Assembly: GCF_020026915.1 (NCBI RefSeq)
Contig: NZ_JAINUY010000001.1
Location: 1,384,436-1,448,435, forward strand
Direction of reading: 5' to 3'
Source: Flavobacterium potami
GTDB taxonomy: Bacteria > Bacteroidota > Bacteroidia > Flavobacteriales > Flavobacteriaceae
DNA: 64,000 nt
Part shown: piece by piece, positions 55,078 to 62,160 of the stretch
How the letters are laid out: each line of letters starts with the position of its first letter
Position numbering within the stretch: the stretch's first letter is position 1
The notes under the pieces: generated by a model
What the model was told of the DNA's origin: nothing
The model's input: only the letters and a program-made list of their open reading frames with translations
The model's database searches: none
Position numbers and translations under genes: made by a program

Positions 55078-55403
55078 TCACTGTTTGGGGTTTTCTGTGG
55101 TTTTTAAAAGTGTATCATATAGATTCTCAATGTCAAGAATTTCATAATCAGCACTCTGCTTGTTTACAGTATATGATTTTGTCATCATACATTGGTAGTG
55201 CTTATAGGAGGGCTCAACAATAATTTCGTTTTTGAAATTGATGAGTAACGAGATGGTGCACCAGAGACCCTCTTCCTAATCGCTCTGGTAGTTGTACATC
55301 AGCTCGGTAAGGTTGATCACAAATAAATCATCCTTTAATGCACGGTCATTCAATTGTAGTCAACAGGGATGAATAAGTTTTCTTCAAGGTCAAGACGCAC
55401 CAT
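55078..55403 (-). pseudogene. Eroded protein-coding gene, family unknown
   Basis: On the minus strand one frame reads MVRLDLEENLFIPVDYN, then after a one-base shift LNDRALKDDLFVINLTELMY, NYQSD, an in-frame stop, EEGLWCTISLLINFKNEIIV, EPSYKHYQCMMTKSYTV and so on to ENLYDTLLKTTENPKQ. The residues have protein-like composition all along, but a frameshift and a stop interrupt them. It looks like a dead gene of about 110 codons. I do not recognise its family. Confidence 0.45.
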
Positions 55404-55650
55404 TTTTCGCCATCAAGCTATAAGCACTCGATTTAGAAGTTTTCTGTTTATCGATGTCATGATATTTCAGTGCGTTGATTTTAGAATTTTAAATAATACA
55501 AAAGCTATTTATAAATGCTTTCTATTTGTCTTAAGTTTTTCATTATCAGTTATTTGTTTGTGTAAAAAAAATCTTTAAATAAAATGTTTTTTTGTGAAAA
55601 CATTTCTGAATAAATTAAACATAAGTTAAATTTTGTATTTTTATTCCTAC

Positions 55651-55668
55651 TTTACGGAAAGACGTAAA
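55651..55668. promoter_or_regulatory. Inverted repeat, candidate operator of the lanthipeptide promoter
   Basis: TTTACG (55651-55656) and CGTAAA (55663-55668) form a perfect 6-bp inverted repeat with a 6-base spacer. It lies 20 bases upstream of the -7 box at 55689-55696, where the usual -33 element should be but no TTTG is present. That is the expected place for an activator site. No regulator gene is visible within the sequenced part of the cluster. Confidence 0.45.
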
Positions 55669-55688
55669 AAAAGCAGGATTATACTTAT

Positions 55689-55696
55689 TACATTTG
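55689..55696 (+). promoter_or_regulatory. Probable -7 promoter box of the lanthipeptide cluster
   Basis: TACATTTG matches TAnnTTTG exactly. A transcript would start near 55703 and give a leader of about 100 nt before the first precursor. The -33 region lacks TTG, which suggests that activation is needed. Confidence 0.5.
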
Positions 55697-55803
55697 AATT
55701 ATCAGCATCTGTAAGGGAATCCATACTCTAAGTGCACGTAGATATGAATAACACGAAAGGATGGATGAAAAGTAAAATTATTAATCATATAAACAAATTA
55801 ACT

Positions 55804-55962
55804 ATGAAAAAGTTAAGTTTAAAAAATCTTAAAGTTGTAAAACTTACAGAAAATGAGCAAAAATCTATTAAAGGAGGAAAAGAAAAGCAACACTGGGATA
55901 CTTCAGACCAATGCAACCGTACTTCTGGGCCTTATGTAATGGGATGCTACGCAAATCCTTGA
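55804..55962 (+). CDS. Lanthipeptide precursor 1 (class I, GG-type leader)
   Basis: The 52-residue product starts at the ATG at 55804; an upstream in-frame extension to 55732 would spoil the standard leader. Leader: MKKLSLKNLKVVKLT followed by ENEQKSIKGG, the Bacteroidota RiPP leader type ending in a double Gly (residues 24-25). Core: residues 26-52, beginning KEKQH, then WDTSDQCNRTSGPYVMGCY (31-49), then ANP. Two Cys (37, 48) and four Ser/Thr (33, 34, 40, 41) allow two lanthionine or methyllanthionine rings. LanB would dehydrate Ser/Thr, LanC would close the rings, and the C39 exporter should cut after Gly-Gly. A hairpin follows the gene at 56019. The mature product is not described to my knowledge. 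Confidence 0.92.
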   Translation: MKKLSLKNLKVVKLTENEQKSIKGGKEKQHWDTSDQCNRTSGPYVMGCYANP

Positions 55963-56018
55963 TTATTTTTTAAACTGTAATTATCTGAAAAGATTAACGG
56001 TTTAAAATAAAATTTATT

Positions 56019-56055
56019 CAATACTCAGCTTATTTCTTGCTGAGTATTGTTTTTA
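56019..56055 (+). terminator. Hairpin between the two precursor genes
   Basis: A perfect 11-bp stem pairs CAATACTCAGC (56019-56029) with GCTGAGTATTG (56039-56049), followed by TTTTTATTTT. It may stop most transcripts after precursor 1 or limit read-through, so that peptide is made in excess over the enzymes. Confidence 0.85.
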
Positions 56056-56122
56056 TTTTAATTGTTATTCTATAAAAGATGGTTTCCTTAAATTATCATT
56101 AATCTTCTTAAAAATATTAGTT

Positions 56123-56281
56123 ATGAAAAAATTAAGCTTAAAAAATCTAAAAGTTGTTAAGCTAACATCACAAGAGAAAAAAGCAATAAAAGGTGGTGGC
56201 TGGGATACATCTGATCAGTGCAACCGTACTTCAGGACCTTATGTGATGGGATGTTACACAGGAACACCAGAAGATAAATAA
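56123..56281 (+). CDS. Lanthipeptide precursor 2 (class I, GG-type leader)
   Basis: This is a second 52-residue precursor with ATG at 56123. The first 15 residues are identical to precursor 1; the leader then reads SQEKKAIKGG, with the double Gly at 24-25. The core begins G, then the same 19-residue block WDTSDQCNRTSGPYVMGCY (27-45), then TGTPEDK. The Cys are at 33 and 44. So the ring-forming block is strictly kept, while the N-terminal part is shorter and the tail is longer and acidic. At DNA level the copies differ at many third positions, so the protein is under selection. It is followed by a long perfect hairpin and then the S41 peptidase gene. Confidence 0.92.
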   Translation: MKKLSLKNLKVVKLTSQEKKAIKGGGWDTSDQCNRTSGPYVMGCYTGTPEDK

Positions 56282-56327
56282 GGTGTAAAACAACATATTT
56301 CGGGATTATTTACAAATCCTTTAAAAG

Positions 56328-56359
56328 AAATGCATAATAAATTTATTTATTATGCATTT
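56328..56359. terminator. Perfect 14-bp hairpin between the precursors and the enzyme genes
   Basis: AAATGCATAATAAA (56328-56341) pairs with TTTATTATGCATTT (56346-56359) over a 4-base loop. It lies 47 bases after the stop of precursor 2. It has no strong T-run, so it may be an attenuator or a transcript-end stabiliser that lowers expression of the downstream enzymes relative to the precursors. Confidence 0.65.
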
Positions 56360-56436
56360 ACCTCAAATTTCCCTCTAATGATTTTATTTTTTTGTTGATC
56401 GGCATGACTTCATAAATTATAAAAAAAAAATAATAA

Positions 56437-58098
56437 ATGATAAGAACGTTAGTATTTTTATTACTTGTATATACTCAGGCTGCCAATTGTCAGAACACCG
56501 TAACAGAGACTCATAAACTTGCAGCAGTATGTAAAATATGGGGTTTTTTAAAATATTACCATCCAAATGTTGCTAGAGGAGATTTTAACTGGGACAAACA
56601 GCTTAAGGATATTTTACCCAAAATAGAAAAAGCAAAAACTAAAGAAGAATTTTCATTGACTATTACCAATTGGATAGATTCTTTAGGAACAGTTCCTGAG
56701 ACTAAGATTATCGACAATGAATCTGGCTCTGAGTATTTTGATGAAAATTTTGACCTTTCCTGGATTACAAATAATACTCTGTTTTCAAAAAATCTTATCA
56801 AGAAAATGAAATTTATTGAACAAAACAGATTTCAGGGCGATCAGTATTACGTTTCGACATTTAACGCTGGGAATGTTTTTGTCAGAAATGAAAATTATTT
56901 AAATTTTAAACCAGACAGCAAAGAATCAAGGATTCTGGTTTTATTTATGTTTTGGAATGTCATAGAGTACTTTTATCCGTATAAATATTTAATGGATAAA
57001 AATTGGGACAAAAGTTTAGAGGAGTTATTGCCAGTATTTGTTAATGCGGGCGGAGAAGAGGATTTTTATGTAGCGGTTAAACGTTTGACAGTTAGATTAA
57101 ATGATTCGCATGGGCTATTTTATAAATATCCTGATCCTAATCCGGAATTAAATAAAAACAAATATTATTTTCCTGCCGGTGTCAAAATAATTGAGGATAA
57201 AATTGTTGTTACCGAAATCCTAAGTGACAGTATCGCTAATGCTGATAACATTAAGGTGGGAGATGTAATTACTAAAGTTGATGGTAAAAATGTTAAGGAT
57301 ATTGTACTTGAAAATAAAGAGTATGTAAATGGTTCGAATGAAGCTTTTTATTTGTACAACCTTTCACTTTCTATCCTATCGAAATATTCAGAATCTGTTG
57401 AATTGGAATTTCTTGAAAATGACAACTACAAAACAAGGATAGTTAATCTTCACAACTACCATGATTCCCATATGAATGAATATAGGAAAAAAGAAAAAAA
57501 AGAAAGGTTTAAAATTTTAGACAAAAATATAGGTTATGTTGATATGGGACTGCTAAAAATTCAGAATATTCCCTCAATGATTGAAAATCTACAGTCGACC
57601 AAGGCGATTATTTTTGATTTAAGAAATTATCCTAACAGTACATACGAAGAGTTGTCAAATTTCCTGAACTCAAAGCCTAAAGGATTCGCCATTTACACGA
57701 GACCTGATTTACATTACCCAGGAAGATATATTTGGAAGGATCCTACTGTAACAGGTTTCGAGAATAAAAATAATTACAAGGGAAAAGTAATTGTTTTGGT
57801 AAATGAGTATACTTTCAGCCAGTCTGAATGGACAGCAATGTGCTTTAAGACAGCAGATAATACTACAATAATCGGCAGCCAGACAGCAGGCGCAGACGGT
57901 AACGTTAGTGTTATAGATCCTGTCAAAACTTTTATTTCAAGATTTTCGGGTATAGGTGTCTATTATCCAGACAAGAAGGAAACACAGAGAATCGGAATAA
58001 TTCCTGATATTCAGATTAAAGCCACAATAAAAGGAATTAAGGAAGGAAGAGATGAAGCGCTTGAAAGAGCTATTCTATTTATTAATCAGGGAATATAG
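56437..58098 (+). CDS. S41-family peptidase in the lanthipeptide cluster
   Basis: The 553-residue protein has a signal peptide with a possible lipobox (AANC, Cys18), so it is exported and perhaps lipid-anchored. Residues 20-220 are a helical domain (KIWGFLKYYHPNVARGDFNWD) common to a Bacteroidota S41 group. A PDZ-like part covers about 245-330 (GDVITKVDGKNVKDIV). The S41 core follows: DLRNYPNS, VNEYTFSQSEWTA with the Ser-x-Ser-Glu motif at 461-464, and GSQTAGADGNVS. S41 (tail-specific) peptidases cut unfolded or C-terminal parts of proteins. In this cluster it might finish the leader, trim the tail of the peptide, or protect the producer. It lies between the precursors and LanC, whose start is 14 bases after its stop. 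Confidence 0.88.
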   Translation: MIRTLVFLLLVYTQAANCQNTVTETHKLAAVCKIWGFLKYYHPNVARGDFNWDKQLKDILPKIEKAKTKEEFSLTITNWIDSLGTVPETKIIDNESGSEYFDENFDLSWITNNTLFSKNLIKKMKFIEQNRFQGDQYYVSTFNAGNVFVRNENYLNFKPDSKESRILVLFMFWNVIEYFYPYKYLMDKNWDKSLEELLPVFVNAGGEEDFYVAVKRLTVRLNDSHGLFYKYPDPNPELNKNKYYFPAGVKIIEDKIVVTEILSDSIANADNIKVGDVITKVDGKNVKDIVLENKEYVNGSNEAFYLYNLSLSILSKYSESVELEFLENDNYKTRIVNLHNYHDSHMNEYRKKEKKERFKILDKNIGYVDMGLLKIQNIPSMIENLQSTKAIIFDLRNYPNSTYEELSNFLNSKPKGFAIYTRPDLHYPGRYIWKDPTVTGFENKNNYKGKVIVLVNEYTFSQSEWTAMCFKTADNTTIIGSQTAGADGNVSVIDPVKTFISRFSGIGVYYPDKKETQRIGIIPDIQIKATIKGIKEGRDEALERAILFINQGI

Positions 58099-58111
58099 GT
58101 TACTACTAAAT

Positions 58112-59269
58112 ATGAGAGATGAAATTTTAGAAATCGAAAAAAACATTTGGAATTCTTATCATACCAATGAAAATTTCGGATTGTATGTAGGCCTGTCGGG
58201 TATCATTATGTTTTATGATTATCTACACGCTGCTTTTGGCGAGGAGGAATACGAAAACAAGCTCCTAACGCTTATCGAAAAAACAAATGAATTAATTGAA
58301 AAAAAAATTAATTCCTACTCCATTTGTTCTGGTTTAGCAGGTTATGGACTTGCCCTGTTAAGGCTACAGAATAAAAGTGTTGAGATTGAGGAGGATTATT
58401 TCTTAACCATTGACAGTCTTCTTATTGATCAATTCAAAGAGCACTATAAATCTGGTAATTTTGATTTTATGCATGAATCAATGGGTATTGCCATGTATTT
58501 TATAGAAAGATATAAAACAACAGAAAGTAAATTGATTTTAAAGATACTAAACGATTTTTCGCATTATCTGGTTTCTGGAATAAATGGGGACTTTTTTAGT
58601 ATATTAATGAAATCAAGCGAAACTAGAAATAATTATTATTCTTTTGGGATTGCTCATGGTATTGCCAGTTATGCCAATTTCCTGATTTATTTGAAAAAAA
58701 ATGTTTCAACTCTTGATTTGGATATTACTAAAGCTTTGAAAGTCTGTGTTGACCATCTTCAAAAAAATAAAAAATACGACGGTATTTCAAAGCAATTTTT
58801 TGCAAATGTGTTTTTAATAGAAGACAAAAAGTTCATCCCATCCAGGCTTTCATGGTGCCAGGGTGATCTAGGAGTTTCTAATGCTTTGTTTAATGCTGGT
58901 GTTTTTCTGGAAAAGGATGATTTAATTAACGATTCAGTTCTGCTTATGAATAACTCCTCCCTGATAAACTTTGAAGATTCAGGTGTTAGAGATTTTGGAT
59001 TCTGTCATGGTTCTGCCGGCATAGCAGTCCAGTTTTTTCTGGCTGGACAGAAGTACGGTTTAAACTATGAACCTGCGATTAATCGATGGCTAGAAAAAAT
59101 AAAACAACAAACTAGCAATTTTGAGACTTTCTTCTATTATGACAATTCAAGGGAAAGCTATCATCCGGAAGTTAATCTTCTTTTAGGATCTGCGGGACTT
59201 GCCCTGACATTATTAACCGTAAACAAAGTAATAGATGCAAAGTGGTTAGAAGTTTTTAACCTGCACTAG
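58112..59269 (+). CDS. lanC: LanC-type lanthionine cyclase
   Basis: The ATG at 58112 is used; an earlier in-frame ATG at 58052 would overlap the peptidase gene by 47 bases. The 385-residue product shows the alpha/alpha-barrel repeats of LanC with Gly-rich turns (LYVGLSGIIMFYDYL, SICSGLAGYGLALL, LLLGSAGLALTLL). The catalytic His182 is in IAHGI, and the zinc ligands are Cys249 in SWCQGDLG and Cys298-His299 in FCHGSAG, the same set as in NisC. It should add Cys thiols to dehydrated Ser/Thr in the precursor cores. It stands between the S41 peptidase and LanB and is clearly part of the cluster. Confidence 0.93.
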   Translation: MRDEILEIEKNIWNSYHTNENFGLYVGLSGIIMFYDYLHAAFGEEEYENKLLTLIEKTNELIEKKINSYSICSGLAGYGLALLRLQNKSVEIEEDYFLTIDSLLIDQFKEHYKSGNFDFMHESMGIAMYFIERYKTTESKLILKILNDFSHYLVSGINGDFFSILMKSSETRNNYYSFGIAHGIASYANFLIYLKKNVSTLDLDITKALKVCVDHLQKNKKYDGISKQFFANVFLIEDKKFIPSRLSWCQGDLGVSNALFNAGVFLEKDDLINDSVLLMNNSSLINFEDSGVRDFGFCHGSAGIAVQFFLAGQKYGLNYEPAINRWLEKIKQQTSNFETFFYYDNSRESYHPEVNLLLGSAGLALTLLTVNKVIDAKWLEVFNLH

Positions 59270-59300
59270 TTGTAACATTTAAAAAAATAAAATATTCCCC

Positions 59301-62147
59301 ATGATTTTTTTTGATAATATTATTAAGAGAGTTGCCAACTTTTCTGTTCAGTCATACGATCTAAATAAAAATAATCTACCCGATTTTTTCAATAAAAGTG
59401 AATTGTTTAATCTTTGTCTTTTGACGGCATCGGGGAGTTTGTATCATGCTCTGAATAAAAATAAAGAAGAGAAGACGGCACATTCACTTTCTAATTATTT
59501 TTTAAGGGCTCATTTTAATCCTACTCCTTTTGGTGTTTTTAATAGTGTTGGAACACTAAAGTGGGGTGACAAAACTAGTATAGTAAAAGGCGATAGTCTA
59601 TTTGTCACGGTCAAATACGATAACTATTTTATTTCTTCAAAATTAATTGAGAAAGCTGATGAAAGATGGAAGGATACAACATACTGCATGAATCCGACCG
59701 TACATTTTATAAATGATGAAAAAATTGGTTTTTATAAGTCCAAAAATAAGCTTAATGACAAAATAGACCTTCACTATATTGAAATTGATTGTGATGACGA
59801 TTTAAGATGGCTTTTAGATCAATTTAGTAATCCTGTAACCATGTTAAAAGTGATTGATGATCTTATTTCACAAAACTTTGATCAATTGGAGGTGGAGACA
59901 TTCTTAAAGGAAATCACTGAAACGGGACTGATTATAGATTGTTATCTGTTTGAATCATATGCAAGTAAATTAAATGCTTCACATCCTTTCTTTGTGTCCG
60001 ATCTAATCGAAAAGAGAGAACATTTTATGGGATCGGACGAGAGTATTAGAACTTTTGCCAAAAGTTATATTAAAGAACAAAATGATTTATTTAAGGATAT
60101 TGATTGGCCTAGGAATTTTTATGCAATTAATTCCTTTGATACCAATTCTGGAAGTTTAGATTTTAATCTACAGGATAGAATAAGAAAGTATATAGATTTT
60201 ACCGTTCAATATAACTCACATACAACAATTGTAAATGATAACATAAATAAGTTTATCGGCAAGCTAAGTGAAAAGTATAATGATGGTTTTATAGCATTAA
60301 ACGATATTTTTAATCCATATTCCGGTATAGATTACACTAAATTAAAAGAGGACAAGGAATTAAAGCTTCATCAGGATATTGTCATAAAAATATTATCCTC
60401 TAAAAATAATGAGCTATTTCTGAATTTACCAGTAGATAAAAATATAGATATAAAAGCATCCAAATTGCCTGCCAGTTTCAATATTATTTTTGAAAAATTA
60501 ATATGTAAAAAATCAGGAGAATCAATTATACATGTGCTTGGTTTAGGAGATCCTTCTGCATTGAATATAATTTCAAGGTTCAGCGATGTTACAGAAGATG
60601 CTTCTCAAGATATTATTGAGTATGAAAAAGAAGTCCATAAAGGAAAAATTATTGCAGACATAAAATGTATGGGAAGTTTCCGTAGCATAAATGTAGCACC
60701 TCAAAAGCAGCGTTATGATTACTGTATTCCAATAAACAGTTCTTATGATGAAAAAAGCAATCCTATTTTGCAATCTGACCTTTTTATTCATTTAAACGGA
60801 AAAAATATTTCACTGGTGTCAAAAAAACTGCAAAAGGAAATATTGCCGAAAAAAGTCTCTGCAGTCAACCAGAAACTTTTTGATTCCAGTGTTTACAATT
60901 TCCTATGTGATTTTGAATTTTATAATCAGGAAATATATGGCATTAATGCAAACTTTAACTTGTACCGTCATTCTGTTCCATATGTTCCAAGAATTTATTT
61001 GGAAAAAGGCATTTTAATTCATCCTGCACAGATACTACTGGTTTATGATAATTTTACTCTTGAAGAGTTTAAAACATATTTGTTAGAAAAAATCGAAGCA
61101 CATTGCTTTTCGCAGAAAATAGTCATTATTGATAGACAAAGAAATCTTATTCTGGATACTGAAAACGGGGATAATCTTTTTTTCTTATTTGAAAAGTTAA
61201 AAGAGGAAAAATATTTTTATGTTTCCGAATGTCTATATGAAAATTTTGATCCCTTAATCAGCAGGGGGGAAGAAAATTTTGCTCACGAATTAATTGTAGG
61301 CATTAAGAATTCACATTTCCTGAGGCCGAATACGGATTACAAAGATGTAGAAATAAAAGAAATAATATCAGATAATGCTACTTTCATTTCAGATTGGCTT
61401 TATCTGGAAGTATTCTGCAATATTCATTCTGATTCTGAAATTTTTAAAGCAATAGAGAATAAAATTATTTTAGAGGATAAAGCAGATCAGTTTTTCTTTG
61501 TCAATTACTTTAACCCTGATCGTCATTTGAGGTTGCGTTTCAAAACTAAGTCTACTGAAAGTAAGCAGTATATTATTGGTGTTATTCATGATTTGAAATT
61601 AAGAAACATAATCGGTAAGTACCATGTTTTACCCTATAATCAGGAATTACATAGATATGGAGGAAGAAAAATTATGGAATTTTCTGAAGAGATTTTTGAT
61701 CTGGACAGCAGAAATTTTTTGACTGATATTGCAAATAATGATTTGAGCGAAGAAGAATCACAGATTTGTGCAATATTAAAAATTAAGAATTATTTGAATT
61801 TTTTAGGATTTTCTCTAGAACAGATGATCGTTTTCTGTGAAAATGCTGTAAAGAATTATTCAAATGAATTTGAATTAACATCGGAACTAAGGAAGGATTT
61901 CAATAGAGATTTTGCAGTATTAAAATTTAAAATAAACTCTTATAACTTCAGTAATTTTTTGACAGATTATATTTTTAAAGAGGATACTTTTAGTGAGAAT
62001 GATAAAAAAATAGATGTAGAGGCATATGCTTGGTTGATTATACATATGAGCATGAATAGACATTTTCAGGAAAATCAGAGATTTATGGAATTTAAGATGT
62101 ACTATTTTGCTAAGGCCTATTTTAATCAGCTCAAATTTAAAAGATAA
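59301..62147 (+). CDS. lanB: LanB-type lantibiotic dehydratase, full length
   Basis: The 948-residue product covers both LanB domains. The N-terminal part has YFLRAHFNPTPFGVFNSVG (about 67-85), matching the conserved Arg and TPFG element of dehydratases, and later FRSINVAPQKQRYDYCIP. The C-terminal part (about 690-945) matches the thiopeptide-type elimination domain: FFFVNYFNPDRHLRLRFKTK, then YNQELHRYGGRKIMEF. Full-length LanB enzymes use glutamyl-tRNA to activate Ser/Thr and then eliminate glutamate, giving Dha and Dhb. Here both parts are fused, unlike the split enzymes of some Bacteroidota clusters. The ATG at 59301 is 31 bases after lanC. AT content is high, as in the rest of the cluster. 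Confidence 0.93.
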   Translation: MIFFDNIIKRVANFSVQSYDLNKNNLPDFFNKSELFNLCLLTASGSLYHALNKNKEEKTAHSLSNYFLRAHFNPTPFGVFNSVGTLKWGDKTSIVKGDSLFVTVKYDNYFISSKLIEKADERWKDTTYCMNPTVHFINDEKIGFYKSKNKLNDKIDLHYIEIDCDDDLRWLLDQFSNPVTMLKVIDDLISQNFDQLEVETFLKEITETGLIIDCYLFESYASKLNASHPFFVSDLIEKREHFMGSDESIRTFAKSYIKEQNDLFKDIDWPRNFYAINSFDTNSGSLDFNLQDRIRKYIDFTVQYNSHTTIVNDNINKFIGKLSEKYNDGFIALNDIFNPYSGIDYTKLKEDKELKLHQDIVIKILSSKNNELFLNLPVDKNIDIKASKLPASFNIIFEKLICKKSGESIIHVLGLGDPSALNIISRFSDVTEDASQDIIEYEKEVHKGKIIADIKCMGSFRSINVAPQKQRYDYCIPINSSYDEKSNPILQSDLFIHLNGKNISLVSKKLQKEILPKKVSAVNQKLFDSSVYNFLCDFEFYNQEIYGINANFNLYRHSVPYVPRIYLEKGILIHPAQILLVYDNFTLEEFKTYLLEKIEAHCFSQKIVIIDRQRNLILDTENGDNLFFLFEKLKEEKYFYVSECLYENFDPLISRGEENFAHELIVGIKNSHFLRPNTDYKDVEIKEIISDNATFISDWLYLEVFCNIHSDSEIFKAIENKIILEDKADQFFFVNYFNPDRHLRLRFKTKSTESKQYIIGVIHDLKLRNIIGKYHVLPYNQELHRYGGRKIMEFSEEIFDLDSRNFLTDIANNDLSEEESQICAILKIKNYLNFLGFSLEQMIVFCENAVKNYSNEFELTSELRKDFNRDFAVLKFKINSYNFSNFLTDYIFKEDTFSENDKKIDVEAYAWLIIHMSMNRHFQENQRFMEFKMYYFAKAYFNQLKFKR

Positions 62148-62160
62148 AATATACTGAAAT

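Larger units (their letters stand above)
54743..55650. other. Gene-poor stretch before the lanthipeptide cluster
   Basis: No intact gene was found. A terminator lies at 55045-55070. A broken minus-strand frame runs at 55078 to about 55403. The remaining parts (54743-55040, 55404-55650) are AT-rich with stops in all frames. The stretch separates the surface-protein operon from the lanthipeptide genes. Confidence 0.5.

Noticed and set aside
55035..55578. Two short plus-strand frames (55035-55223 and 55369-55578)
   Set aside because: Composition is Phe/Ser/Cys-rich as expected of antisense to AT-rich DNA; the first starts before a terminator and is opposite the eroded minus-strand gene.
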